Below, in pieces: positions 25,430-34,994 of a DNA stretch of 56,790 nt (position 1 is its first letter; each line of letters starts with the position of its first letter). The translations under genes and the position numbers were made by a program. This DNA is from Promethearchaeota archaeon (GTDB taxonomy: Archaea; Asgardarchaeota; Lokiarchaeia; Sigyniarchaeales; SOKP01), in assembly GCA_019057865.1 (NCBI GenBank), contig JAHLWP010000027.1:1-56790 (forward strand). The letters are read 5' to 3'. A model generated the notes under the pieces. That model was not told the origin of the DNA and made no database searches. It saw only the letters and a program-made list of their open reading frames with translations.

Positions 25430-25567
25430 TTATGAAGCACCCTATTTTTCTATTATGCCTTGTTAAATTAAAATATGAATTATAAATATAAAAATCTACT
25501 ATTTATAGAATTCTATATTAATTAAAATATTTTTTTTTTTTCTCTCATGAAGTCTTATCATGTATTT

Positions 25568-26572
25568 TTAAAAATTTAACGGAAAAGTACGTTCATCTAC
25601 TATAGGTCTAAAATGCTTAGGAGCAGTTCGGAATTGTTCTTTTCTTCTTACTGTCTTTTTGAATAAAATTGCTTTAGTATGAATTTTCACAATCCTAATA
25701 GGGCATTTAATCATAAACTTTAGTGCCTTACGAGGAGACCTCCTCAATAGAAGAAATTCAGAAAAAAATCTTTTTGCTCTTTTTTGGTGCCTTGGTTTTT
25801 CAAAAGAGATAAAACGTTCAGTAATTTTATCTAGACTTTTTGAATCTCTAAAACAATAAAAGTTTGAAGCTCTTAATGACCATTTAATTGCTTCTAATTG
25901 ATATTTTGTAGGATCAAGATTTTTAAAGAGTGATATTCCCATAGAAAAAATAGATATCATTAAATTCATAATTGTACTTCTAATCATTTCTAAAAAAGTA
26001 ATATGGATTTTTGGTCTAATCTTATTTCGTAAATCTTCTCCATATAAAATAGTACTATTTAAAAGTACATTACCTAAAACAATGTTGCGAGGAGCAATAA
26101 TGCTTGAAAATACTTTATTAACCCGAAAGATTTTATGAAAAGTTGCCTGTTCCCAATATCTTCTTTTAGTTAAAAAGTGACTCATGAACATTCCTGTTGT
26201 TTGCTGAATTACTCCCAAAATTTTATTTATGAGCTTTGAATCATATTCTCTAAAATTATGTTTAATTTCTAAGAACATAAAATATCTTTCAATTTCTTTA
26301 ATATGTCTATTAGAAACTCTATCTTTAAAAATAAGGAGTAAATCGCAATCTGAAATTTTTGTATTATCTTTCTCTTTTGATCTTTGGCTTCCAAATAATA
26401 CAATTGACAGAATTTTATTAATTCCAATTTCCTTGTTAACTAGAGTTATGATATCCTTAATATAATTACGGGATTGTAAGTTTACTTCCTTTAAATTATC
26501 AGAAATTTTGTCTTTTATCTTATTATTAATTTCTATTATGCTATGGTCCTCAGAGAAAACGTCATTCGCCAT
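25568..26572 (-). CDS. nucleotidyltransferase-domain protein
   Basis: This is a 334-residue protein. SIVLFGSQRSKEKDNTKIS (56-74) with the following DCDLLLIF gives the GSx...DxD motif of the polymerase-beta nucleotidyltransferase superfamily. A helical region of about 200 residues follows, ending in a very basic tail (RRKEQFRTAPKHFRP). Unlike the gene near 19 kb it has no HEPN partner and no winged helix. The basic C-terminus would suit binding of RNA or DNA. It starts at ATG 26572. The acceptor is unknown. Confidence 0.75.
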   Translation of the reverse strand: MANDVFSEDHSIIEINNKIKDKISDNLKEVNLQSRNYIKDIITLVNKEIGINKILSIVLFGSQRSKEKDNTKISDCDLLLIFKDRVSNRHIKEIERYFMFLEIKHNFREYDSKLINKILGVIQQTTGMFMSHFLTKRRYWEQATFHKIFRVNKVFSSIIAPRNIVLGNVLLNSTILYGEDLRNKIRPKIHITFLEMIRSTIMNLMISIFSMGISLFKNLDPTKYQLEAIKWSLRASNFYCFRDSKSLDKITERFISFEKPRHQKRAKRFFSEFLLLRRSPRKALKFMIKCPIRIVKIHTKAILFKKTVRRKEQFRTAPKHFRPIVDERTFPLNF

Positions 26573-26703
26573 TTTGAAAGGGTTTAATAAACAGATTTGT
26601 ATTATTTTGATTTAATTTTATAATAAATTTATTTTATTAAAAACTTGTTTAAAAAAAATTAGCATCTAATTTTTCAAAACTGGTAGCAGTGTTTATAGAA
26701 TAT

Positions 26704-27498
26704 CTAACGAAAATAAGAATCTGGGCCTCTATCTTCTCGCATTCCCTTCATAAAATGATCTGCTTGTTTTTTGAATGAATCTAAGATACTCTCCATTTCT
26801 TTTATCTTTTCATTAAGTTTACTAAAATCCATATCTATTGAAAAGTAATCCTTTATTAAAGTTACTAAAGCTTTAGAAGAACGAGGGTCTAGAGTCATCA
26901 TTGGTAATGGTAATGTTTCAGCTAATAAACAGACTCCTGGAGCAAAACCTTTATTACCTGCATATGCAGGTAAGATTCCATTAGCACCAGCAATTATTCC
27001 ACCTTCCATCAATTTAGTATTTTCAAACTTTAAGAATGATTGTACAAGATCTTGATCAGTACCACATATATGTATTTTTGGTATATCCTTAACTATATCA
27101 GAGATCATTGCTCCTGTACTCACATACATCTGGATTTTCCCATTAGTAATTCCATGCATTTCTTCACAAAATCTTTTGGAAAATTCATAAACTCCTTGTG
27201 GATCCTGAGGCTGATAATTTGCTGTTAAAATAAAAATATCATTACCTTTATCTTTATCAGTTGATTTATAATATAACTTAGCAGTAGGAATTTCTAAGTT
27301 TCCTTTTTCAACATTAGCTTTGGCAGGAAAGTTGAAACATTCAATACTCAAAAATTCTTTAGCTTTGATAGAATCAACTATAGATGTAATTGCCAGTTTT
27401 CCGACAAGAGCAATACCAGGGAATCCTATCAATACTACTGGGCTATTTAAATCTTCTACTTTTAAATCAAATTTTTTTTCAATATTTATTATGAACAT
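26704..27498 (-). CDS. PAC2-family protein
   Basis: This is a 264-residue protein. LNSPVVLIGFPGIALVGKLA (18-37) is the PAC2 family's N-terminal motif. The later GIIAGANGILPAYAGNKGF and KALVTLIKDYFSID also fit, the last helix being typical. Archaeal PAC2 proteins resemble proteasome-assembly chaperones or a carboligase-like ATP-grasp partner group; their role is not settled. It starts at ATG 27498. The neighbour on the same strand is a zinc-ribbon membrane protein, with no clear functional link. Confidence 0.85.
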   Translation of the reverse strand: MFIINIEKKFDLKVEDLNSPVVLIGFPGIALVGKLAITSIVDSIKAKEFLSIECFNFPAKANVEKGNLEIPTAKLYYKSTDKDKGNDIFILTANYQPQDPQGVYEFSKRFCEEMHGITNGKIQMYVSTGAMISDIVKDIPKIHICGTDQDLVQSFLKFENTKLMEGGIIAGANGILPAYAGNKGFAPGVCLLAETLPLPMMTLDPRSSKALVTLIKDYFSIDMDFSKLNEKIKEMESILDSFKKQADHFMKGMREDRGPDSYFR

Positions 27499-27611
27499 AT
27501 AAATTTCTTCAAGCTATAATTATAATACGAAGAAAAAAGAGAAATTCTAAAAACATCTCACTTTACTTCAATATTAGGATTCTTATTAATTATCGTTCAA
27601 TAAATCACAAA

Positions 27612-28703
27612 TCATTGTTCATTAATAAATGAAATGTCTTCTCCACACTTTGGACAAAATTTTTTAGGTCGTTCTATATGATACCCACAAAATGGACAAT
27701 ATAACCCCTCTTTTAATGGTATTCCATATGAGGGCACTTCTTCATAAGATTCAGGTGAATCAACTTTAAGCGGTCTGTAAGGTTCTTGATAACCTATACT
27801 TACTGGACGAGCTTCTCTCCTATAATCATATCCCAAGTCTTTCTGTGCTTTTAACGTAGCGAATAGTGAGGTTAATAAACAAATAAATAATGGAGCAAAT
27901 ATAATATCAACAAAACTATAGAGAATTTTATAAAGAATTATCATCCCAAAATTTCTCGTTGCAGGATCGTACCAAGAATTATAATTATATGAAAATGTTG
28001 CTGAATCAACATTAATGATAAAATCGATAATTGAAGTATATATGACATTTATACTTGCTAAAATAATGAAATTAATTACAAAAACTCCAATTAATTTCCA
28101 AAATGCTCCTTTAGAAATAAAGCGTGCCTTTGAAATTGGATTATTATTATCTTTCATATTATAAGTATATATTAAAAAAATATAGAAAGCATATATGATA
28201 ACGGCAGGGATAAAAAATAAAAAAGTTCCAATAGGTATAAATATCCCTATTATAAGAATAACTAATAGTATCTTTTTATTAAATGAACTCTTAAAAGAAG
28301 ATGCAAAATCTACTTCTCCTTGTACGTATTTTTTATAAAGAAAAGTACTAACAGAACACATAGCGATTGTTGTAATTATTCCTCCAACACCCATTCCTGA
28401 AATTAAGTTATTTAGAAATATCAAAGCAAAGTACATTAGTAGATATTTTACTAAAAGGTTCCATTCAGATTCAGTCAGATCAGGTTTCTCCATTATTTCA
28501 CTAACAGATATGTCTAATGTGTTAACATTCCACTCAAGATCAGTTAATAAAAAGACTTGTAAGAGAATAGAAATAATCGAAAACATCATAAGAGGTAAAA
28601 ATATATATCCGTAACTGTTAACGAACAATTTAAAGCCCTCTCTAAGAACTTCACTAAACCTTTTATTTGCTAAAATTGCTAATCTTTGCTGATCCACTTC
28701 CAT
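27612..28703 (-). CDS. membrane protein with C-terminal zinc ribbon
   Basis: This is a 363-residue protein with about six membrane spans between residues 30 and 290 (IFLPLMMFSIISILLQVFL, then ILLVILIIGIFIPIGTFLFF). A proline-rich linker follows, then a zinc ribbon at the C-terminus: YCPFCGYHIERPKKFCPKCG, two CxxC pairs. Such ribbons on archaeal membrane proteins are common, but their partner is unknown. It starts at ATG 28703, divergent from the DUF2070 gene, so the two share the promoter region of about 140 bases between them. Confidence 0.7.
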   Translation of the reverse strand: MEVDQQRLAILANKRFSEVLREGFKLFVNSYGYIFLPLMMFSIISILLQVFLLTDLEWNVNTLDISVSEIMEKPDLTESEWNLLVKYLLMYFALIFLNNLISGMGVGGIITTIAMCSVSTFLYKKYVQGEVDFASSFKSSFNKKILLVILIIGIFIPIGTFLFFIPAVIIYAFYIFLIYTYNMKDNNNPISKARFISKGAFWKLIGVFVINFIILASINVIYTSIIDFIINVDSATFSYNYNSWYDPATRNFGMIILYKILYSFVDIIFAPLFICLLTSLFATLKAQKDLGYDYRREARPVSIGYQEPYRPLKVDSPESYEEVPSYGIPLKEGLYCPFCGYHIERPKKFCPKCGEDISFINEQ

Positions 28704-28844
28704 ATTTAACTAAAGAACTCTTGGATTAAAAAATTATTTATAATTTATTAAAAAAAGTTATAATTGTTTGATTCAATTATTAAAATTGAGGTATTGATGT
28801 CTATTAAAATATCTTCTTAAAATAAAGTTTCGATTTAAATTTCA

Positions 28845-30734
28845 ATGTATAGATTAAAACGCCCTTCTCGACAAATTCCTGGAATTATTTCTTATCTAGA
28901 GTTCTTCTCTTCTAAAAGGTTAGCTTATTCTATATTCTTTGGTATGCCAATCCTTTTAGGGCTAATCTCAATGATACTAAACAATATATTTATTGAAGAA
29001 ATAGATCTTTTGTATTTTATTATTTTTGTAAGTCTTTTTTTAATGATTTCCGGAACTGGGGTTCTTTTTACTCTTATATTTTATTCTAGAAAAGCTCCCA
29101 TATTGCAAGCACCACCTAATGGTTGGTCGGTTCAAATGAACACATTCTTTAATACAATAATAGGACTTACTTATCTTTTAGGCCAATTATTAGCTATTAT
29201 TTTAGAAAATGGTAAATTTCGCTATGTCTTTTTTATGTTGGGTACTATCATTTCTTATATAATCGCTTTTGTTATATATTTTTCATTTACAACTGTTGGA
29301 CGTCCTGGTAATATAATATTAGCACTTTTACAACCTATTTCAGCAATCCTTTTTTATAGTGTTTACACTTTTCAATTATCCTTTGACTTTTTCATCAGGT
29401 CGATAATCTTTTTTATATCATGTGCACTTCTATTTGCTATTCCTTATAGAAGAGGTTTATTTCAAGTAAGCAATATATATAAAGAAGCAACAGGAATGAA
29501 TGGTTACCCATTCATCAGAGCTTTCATATTATCTATGATGACAGATGGGAATGATGACTTGCTTGAGAAATATTTCGATAAAGTAGGAGTAGAATCACAT
29601 GTAAAATTACAATATCTACTCATTAGAAGTGTAAAGACAGAAAGAATTAAAGGATTATTTATAATTCCACATGTCCATTTTGGTCCATTTAAAACATGTG
29701 GGTCTTCTGATTTACCTGAACATATCTATAGGGAATTTAATGATATCCCTGGGACTACAGTTTATCACACCGCAAATGATCATACTCAAAACCTTACTTC
29801 ACAAAATTATGTGGATAAAATAATAGATAGAATAAAGCTAGATATTAATGAAATAAAATTGAATTCAGAATTAGAATGGATAAAAGAAGTTAGTGATTTT
29901 TCAAGGAAATTTTCAAATAGCGCGAAACTTCTTGGAATAAAAATAGGAAATATTCCATTAATATTTATTACAAGGCACCCTCTCCCTTCCGATGATATTG
30001 AAGCTGATGTTGGTGAGCGAATTAGAGATAATGCAAAAAAATGTGATTATCGTGATATCATTATTATTGATGCTCATAATGCTATTATTGGGGATGAAAT
30101 TTTAATTAAAAAGAAATCAATTGAAGCAAATGATCTAATTAATGTCTCAAAAAAATTCTTAAAGAGTAAAACAGTAAAAAATATGCCAGTATCACAGATG
30201 TTTTATGGTGTTGCTAAAGATCCATTGAAGGAATTTACGGAAAAAGAAGGAATTGGGTATGGAGGTATTGTGGTTCATTTATTTAAGAATTCAAATACGA
30301 ATCAAAAAACAGTATTGATCCATTTCGATGGAAACAATGCTTACATAGATATCCGTTCCTATATCTTGAATTTACTTCAAAACAAGGGAGTAGAGAGAGG
30401 AGAAATAACTACTTCTGACAGCCACACCGTTGCAAGGCAACTAACAAGCAGAGGATATTCACCTATAGGTGATAAAATAAAAATTGATTTCATTCTAGAT
30501 AAAATAGATTTCTTACTCCAAGAAGCAGAAAGTGATTTAGAACCAGTTGAATTTTATTACAATGATTCAATAGAAGATAATATTAAGATTTGGGGAGATT
30601 CCAATTATTTTAATGCTATTATGGATACTCTAAAGGAATGTATTAAAGTATCTCAAAATCTATTAACATTTAGCCTCATTGTTCCCGCATTTTTTTCACT
30701 TGTATTGCTATTGTTTTTTAATATAATATTATGA
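28845..30734 (+). CDS. DUF2070-family membrane protein
   Basis: This 629-residue protein starts at ATG 28845. About seven spans occupy residues 25-205. A large soluble part follows, with the family's diagnostic HVHFGPFKTCGSSDLPEH. Later come a histidine motif IIDAHNAIIG and a final hydrophobic anchor (LTFSLIVPAFFSLVLLLFF). DUF2070 is restricted to archaea; its soluble domain has conserved His and Asp residues that suggest a metal-dependent enzyme, but no reaction is known. The full family length is present. Confidence 0.85.
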   Translation: MYRLKRPSRQIPGIISYLEFFSSKRLAYSIFFGMPILLGLISMILNNIFIEEIDLLYFIIFVSLFLMISGTGVLFTLIFYSRKAPILQAPPNGWSVQMNTFFNTIIGLTYLLGQLLAIILENGKFRYVFFMLGTIISYIIAFVIYFSFTTVGRPGNIILALLQPISAILFYSVYTFQLSFDFFIRSIIFFISCALLFAIPYRRGLFQVSNIYKEATGMNGYPFIRAFILSMMTDGNDDLLEKYFDKVGVESHVKLQYLLIRSVKTERIKGLFIIPHVHFGPFKTCGSSDLPEHIYREFNDIPGTTVYHTANDHTQNLTSQNYVDKIIDRIKLDINEIKLNSELEWIKEVSDFSRKFSNSAKLLGIKIGNIPLIFITRHPLPSDDIEADVGERIRDNAKKCDYRDIIIIDAHNAIIGDEILIKKKSIEANDLINVSKKFLKSKTVKNMPVSQMFYGVAKDPLKEFTEKEGIGYGGIVVHLFKNSNTNQKTVLIHFDGNNAYIDIRSYILNLLQNKGVERGEITTSDSHTVARQLTSRGYSPIGDKIKIDFILDKIDFLLQEAESDLEPVEFYYNDSIEDNIKIWGDSNYFNAIMDTLKECIKVSQNLLTFSLIVPAFFSLVLLLFFNIIL

Positions 30735-30797
30735 TAAATTAATAACAAGTCAATCGATTTAGTTTCAACATTTATATAATTTATCTACATATTCTTT

Positions 30798-30806
30798 ATT
30801 TATACA
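30798..30806 (+). promoter_or_regulatory. TATA-box candidate
   Basis: The sequence tttataca is centred about 29 bases before the ATG at 30832. Archaeal transcription usually starts 25-27 bases after the TATA box, so the transcript would be leaderless or nearly so. The background is AT-rich, so chance matches are frequent and this is weak. Confidence 0.3.
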
Positions 30807-30831
30807 TAATTATTCTTAACAAGAATTAGTA

Positions 30832-31557
30832 ATGGCGTTAGAAGCTCTAGATATTGTCAATGGAATTTTTAGTCTTATTTTTGTAGCAATCTCATTATTA
30901 GTTGGTCTTATTATCCTTTCGAAATATTTTCAATATAAAGAAAGAATATATTTTTTAGTTGGGTGTACATGGATCCTCATATCCGAACCTTGGTGGCCAA
31001 GTTCTCTATCTTTTCTTATAGCAATAATTAATGGTGTAGGACTTTCATCTCAAATATATTTTTTAATCGGTAACCTATTTGTCCCTGTTGCTATAATAGT
31101 TTGGTTGATTGCTTTTACAGAATTTTTATATAAAGAAAAGCGTAAACTTATTCTAATGATATTTGGAATTTATGGAATACTATTCGAAATTGTTTTTTTC
31201 ATCCTTCTATTTTTAAATCCTGACTTAATAGGAAAATTAAATCCTCCTGTAGATGTAAATTATAAGTTCTTCATTATGGTATCTTTAATTATCTTTTTAT
31301 TAATTGTTGTGATTAGTGGTTTCTTATTTGCTAATCTGTCTCTAAAATCAGATGACCCTGAGGTTAAATTAAAGGGAAAATTACTTGTTATGGCTTATAT
31401 ATCGTTTTCTATCGGAGCCTTGTTAGATTCAGCAATTCCTTTGAACGAAATTACAATAATTATAACAAGAATAATTTTAATATCAAGTGCTATTGAATGG
31501 TATGGGGGTTTTATCTTACCAAAATGGATGAGAAAACTCTTATTGAAGAAAAAATAG
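30832..31557 (+). CDS. seven-span membrane protein
   Basis: This 241-residue protein has about seven hydrophobic segments, starting with GIFSLIFVAISLLVGLIIL (11-29), and a short basic C-terminus (RKLLLKKK). It is shaped like a small sensor or transporter but I recognise no family. It follows DUF2070 at about 100 bases with its own TATA-like element, and precedes the small GTPase gene. Its topology and neighbours recall Asgard membrane proteins next to GTPases, which is only a suggestion. Confidence 0.65.
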   Translation: MALEALDIVNGIFSLIFVAISLLVGLIILSKYFQYKERIYFLVGCTWILISEPWWPSSLSFLIAIINGVGLSSQIYFLIGNLFVPVAIIVWLIAFTEFLYKEKRKLILMIFGIYGILFEIVFFILLFLNPDLIGKLNPPVDVNYKFFIMVSLIIFLLIVVISGFLFANLSLKSDDPEVKLKGKLLVMAYISFSIGALLDSAIPLNEITIIITRIILISSAIEWYGGFILPKWMRKLLLKKK

Positions 31558-31693
31558 AATCCTATATACTTTTCTTTTTTATTTTTTGAGTTTAGTCTAA
31601 TATAATATTAACATAATATATCGATATTACCGAGATTCATATTCTAAGTTTCTTCATTTTTTCTTAATAAATTAATCTATAAAAGATATAGAA

Positions 31694-32221
31694 ATGTTAC
31701 GTTCTGAATTAAATTCTATGATTAAGATAACCTTAATCGGAAGCCCGGCCGTTGGGAAGACTACAATGTTAAGACTTTTAGCGAGAGAGACTATTGATAA
31801 ATTATACCTCCCCACTCATGGGCTAGACCTCAAAACTGTTAAATTTGATGATTATATTCTAAGGGTGTGGGATTTAGCTGGTCAAGAAAGTTATTTTAAG
31901 ACATATTCAAAGGATTATCTCCTTGGCACCGACATTATTTTTATTGTAACTGATTCAAGTCCTCGTAATGTATTAAACTCAAGAGAATTAATTAATTATG
32001 CATGTCACTTCGTAGGTAAAGAATGCCCAATTATCGCAATTGCAAACAAACAAGATTTAGTAAAAACTGATGGTCGAATGGATGCTAAAAGGGTTGAAGA
32101 TATACTTCATGTAAAAACATATGGACTTACAGCTATAAATCCTTCAGAACGCATAAGATTAATGAATATTATTAAAAAAGAATTAGATCAAATTGTAATA
32201 AGAAGGGGGTTAAAAGAATGA
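31694..32221 (+). CDS. Ras-superfamily small GTPase, Arf/MglA-like
   Basis: This is a 175-residue GTPase with all core motifs. The P-loop is GSPAVGKT (16-23). The switch-I threonine region is LPTHGLDLKTV, switch II is WDLAGQE (59-65), the guanine specificity motif is ANKQD (117-121) and G5 is TAIN. There is no C-terminal prenylation cysteine, so membrane attachment, if any, is through a partner. It overlaps by four bases a gene whose protein carries a possible longin/roadblock-like domain and a winged helix. In Asgard archaea such GTPases outnumber those of other archaea; roles are mostly unknown. Confidence 0.9.
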   Translation: MLRSELNSMIKITLIGSPAVGKTTMLRLLARETIDKLYLPTHGLDLKTVKFDDYILRVWDLAGQESYFKTYSKDYLLGTDIIFIVTDSSPRNVLNSRELINYACHFVGKECPIIAIANKQDLVKTDGRMDAKRVEDILHVKTYGLTAINPSERIRLMNIIKKELDQIVIRRGLKE

Positions 32222-32781
32222 ATTTTGAAGAAAAAGAACTTTTTGGGGTCGCATTAATCGGATTTGATATGATTGATGGACCATTTCTCAAATGGAAAAA
32301 GGAATACAATACTAACAATAATCTAGTGAAATTAGATGATTTTGCTATGAATTTTTATTTAGCATTTCGAGGTGGAAATCGAGGTAAAGATAAGAAAACT
32401 CCAAGGGCAATATTATATGACAATTTCTATATAGTTGCCTTCCCTAAAGATTTAGAACTATGCTGCCTATTCATGAAACCCAAAGGAATTGATAATAATA
32501 TTAAACAATTAAATAAAATTGCAACTCGAATCATAACCGAAATGGAATTAGATGAAGAAGAAGATTCTCAATCTGAACTTTCAGATGAAGATACCGTTGA
32601 AGAAGTTAAAAGATTAATTTCAAATTTACTAAATGGAACAGAAATGTCAACTCCAGAATTGAGAAGATATTTCAAGCTAAGTAATTCACAGATTTGGAAA
32701 GTAATGTCGGATTTAGAGAGCTCTAAAAAAATCAAGCGAACACGAAAAAAAGGAAGATCCATCTTATGGACAGCTGTTTAA
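32218..32781 (+). CDS. GTPase-linked protein: longin/roadblock-like domain plus winged helix
   Basis: This is a 187-residue protein. Residues 1-110 begin ELFGVALIGFDMIDGPFLKW, the pattern of longin or roadblock-type domains that bind small GTPases. An acidic linker (MELDEEEDSQSELSDEDT) follows. Residues 135-187 form a winged helix (STPELRRYFKLSNSQIWKV, then a basic wing). The ATG overlaps the GTPase stop by four bases, so the pair is translated as one unit. The layout suggests a GTPase regulator or reader that acts on DNA; this is inferred, not known. Confidence 0.6.
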   Translation: MNFEEKELFGVALIGFDMIDGPFLKWKKEYNTNNNLVKLDDFAMNFYLAFRGGNRGKDKKTPRAILYDNFYIVAFPKDLELCCLFMKPKGIDNNIKQLNKIATRIITEMELDEEEDSQSELSDEDTVEEVKRLISNLLNGTEMSTPELRRYFKLSNSQIWKVMSDLESSKKIKRTRKKGRSILWTAV

Positions 32782-32782
32782 T

Positions 32783-32809
32783 ATTTCCTTTTTTTGCTTT
32801 TTTATTTAT
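32783..32809 (+). terminator. T-rich terminator candidate
   Basis: The run atttcctttttttgcttttt directly follows the plus-strand stop, between two converging genes. Archaeal termination uses T-runs in the coding strand. It could end the GTPase operon; the opposite gene has no matching A-run here. Confidence 0.4.
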
Positions 32810-32810
32810 A

Positions 32811-33623
32811 TTATCTTGTCCTATGTTCCCAATTTTTTAATTTGGTATAGTATCTTGAAAACATGATATGGCAAATATCAGGTAAATCTTTATCTAGGTT
32901 ATTAACAGTTATGTATCTAAGGATATGGTTAATAGTGAAAATCCCTAAAAATTCAATATGATAACTACCAACTCTCTCTAAATTATCACCTGAATAAGAG
33001 ATATCCAATCCTTTTTGATCATGGTACTTAATTTCAGTTAAAATTTTTGGAAACATTTCTCTTTTAATTCTCCAACCTTCAGAAGTTTTCCAGACTTTTG
33101 CACCTAGAAAAGATTCCAGTTTGTTTTTATCTTCTTCCTTCAATAATTTGAACGGTTCGCTTCTTTGAATCAGGACTTTTTCCATCATTTCAGTTTTTTT
33201 ACTATATGTTTTTTCAAAAGGTATTTTACCCTTAATTTGTCTTTCTATAAAATCCATGACAACGTCAATAAAAGTAGCACTATCTTCCCCTGGAACCCAA
33301 GTAGCATGTTCCCCTGAAAAATAAAACTTAAATTCTGCTTCAATCTCATCACCAAATTCATCACCAAAATAGGAGTAAGCCATATGGATATTCACTTCAG
33401 GAAACATTTCAATTGTTATGGTCCAATCTTCACTCAAACCGATATTTTCAATTTGCCCTCCCAAATCTTCATAGATAATTCTTTCTAATTTATCTTTATC
33501 TATTCCTATAAATAAATGATGCTTTGCTGTACTAATATCTGCCAATTCTTTTTCATGTGGTCCTCTTACACCTGTAGCATCAATTTGTCCTACTGTCCAA
33601 AATTTTCTTTTATCTGCTGTCAT
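32811..33623 (-). CDS. unknown protein with internal duplication
   Basis: This 270-residue protein is unrecognised. Two halves repeat. DKDKLERIIYEDLGG with WTITIEMFPEVNIHMAYSY (about 42-85) aligns with DKNKLESFLGAKV and WRIKREMFPKILTEIKYHD (about 161-206). Each copy is followed by a beta segment and a helix. No catalytic motif or membrane span is visible. It starts at ATG 33623, five bases after the end of the RNA methyltransferase gene on the same strand, so both probably share a transcript. Confidence 0.65.
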   Translation of the reverse strand: MTADKRKFWTVGQIDATGVRGPHEKELADISTAKHHLFIGIDKDKLERIIYEDLGGQIENIGLSEDWTITIEMFPEVNIHMAYSYFGDEFGDEIEAEFKFYFSGEHATWVPGEDSATFIDVVMDFIERQIKGKIPFEKTYSKKTEMMEKVLIQRSEPFKLLKEEDKNKLESFLGAKVWKTSEGWRIKREMFPKILTEIKYHDQKGLDISYSGDNLERVGSYHIEFLGIFTINHILRYITVNNLDKDLPDICHIMFSRYYTKLKNWEHRTR

Positions 33624-33628
33624 GTTAG

Positions 33629-34912
33629 TTATCTTTTTGATTGATTATATATTTCTTTTTTTTTGAATTTTGCGATAAAGAAACCTTGAGTATGATGCTG
33701 AGCAGGAAATAATCGTACTGTTCCCGGAATAACACTCCCATCGATTTTATAACTTGGGGAGAACCATTTTGGCAACTCTAAAGGTTCTAAATATTTTAAG
33801 AATTTTAAGATCTGTAATTCTCCTTCTTCTGGATAAAGACTACAAGTGGAGTAAACAAGAATACCACAAGGTTTTAATAAATTCAATGCATTTTTAAGAA
33901 GTTTTTTTTGAAGAACAACATTTTGATGTAAGAAATTTTCATTCTGACGCCATTTAAGTTCTGGATTTGATAGAAATGTCCCACTACCAGTACAAGGAGC
34001 ATCTAATAGAACTTTATCAAAATATCCTTTAAACCTAATAGGAAATTGAATACTGTCAGTATTCAGTAGGAATGTTCTCTTGACACCTAATTTATGTAAT
34101 ATTTTTTTCATTTCATTTATTCGGCTAAGTAAAAAATCACTAGCGAAAATTTTTGCTTCATTTCTTGTATATTGGGCAATAAGACTAGTTTTCATTCCTG
34201 GTGCTGCACACATATCACAAATAAGGTCATTAGGATGTGGAGATAAAACATTAACAACCGCCACAGAACCTTTATCCTGAATAGTTAAATTTCCTTTTCT
34301 GATAGATTTGGATATAATCTCTCTCTTATCAATAGGAATGTGTATAATTTCAGGGATTTCTTGATCAATATGAAAATTAACATTATCTCTTTTTAAGCTA
34401 TTTTGAATTTCTTCAATTGTGCTGTTTAAAGTATTAATTCTGACAGAGAATTCTGTGTAATTTTTTATATTATTCATATATTCTATGTTTTTTCTTATAT
34501 CTTTAAAAGACATTACTGATCCTAAATGATTAATAAAGAATGTAGATATTGCTTCTTTTATGCTTAAAATTTCGATTTTAGATTTTCCTTTAATCGCCTG
34601 CTCCCATTTAAAGGTACGTAGCTTCTTTAAAAATTGGTGAATCTTTAGGTCTTCTTTTGAAACATTAAGTTCATTATATAATGAATTATTAGAAGCATTT
34701 TCCCAGAGAATACGATATGTCATATAAAGATATAGAGCTTTACTTAATTGATCATATTCACTTTGTATATTTAGCGATCTAAGAGTTTTCTTAATGATGA
34801 AATTTAATTTACTCCAGTATCTTACAATCTCATTATAATAATGAAGAATTTTAGGATATTTATAGTGTTTTTCAGAAATAAATCCCGTTTCTCTAGAAAT
34901 AAATTTATCCAA
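33629..34912 (-). CDS. RsmB/NOP-family RNA cytosine-5 methyltransferase
   Basis: This is a 427-residue protein. The N-terminal 190 residues form a helical NusB-like or linker region. The Rossmann core starts at LICDMCAAPGMKTSLIAQY, the SAM-binding motif. LLDAPCTGSGTFLSNPELKW holds the catalytic-region cysteine of motif IV, and YSTCSLYPEEGE that of motif VI. A C-terminal HTQGFFIAKFKKK ends the fold. These enzymes make m5C in rRNA or tRNA; the target cannot be told. Both key cysteines are intact. It starts at ATG 34912. Confidence 0.92.
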   Translation of the reverse strand: MDKFISRETGFISEKHYKYPKILHYYNEIVRYWSKLNFIIKKTLRSLNIQSEYDQLSKALYLYMTYRILWENASNNSLYNELNVSKEDLKIHQFLKKLRTFKWEQAIKGKSKIEILSIKEAISTFFINHLGSVMSFKDIRKNIEYMNNIKNYTEFSVRINTLNSTIEEIQNSLKRDNVNFHIDQEIPEIIHIPIDKREIISKSIRKGNLTIQDKGSVAVVNVLSPHPNDLICDMCAAPGMKTSLIAQYTRNEAKIFASDFLLSRINEMKKILHKLGVKRTFLLNTDSIQFPIRFKGYFDKVLLDAPCTGSGTFLSNPELKWRQNENFLHQNVVLQKKLLKNALNLLKPCGILVYSTCSLYPEEGELQILKFLKYLEPLELPKWFSPSYKIDGSVIPGTVRLFPAQHHTQGFFIAKFKKKEIYNQSKR

Positions 34913-34994
34913 AAGACTTAAAATGGTATCTAAATAACCTTCTTTGATTTTATATAGCCTCTTCTTATTTATCCTCTAATTAAATAAAAATAAG

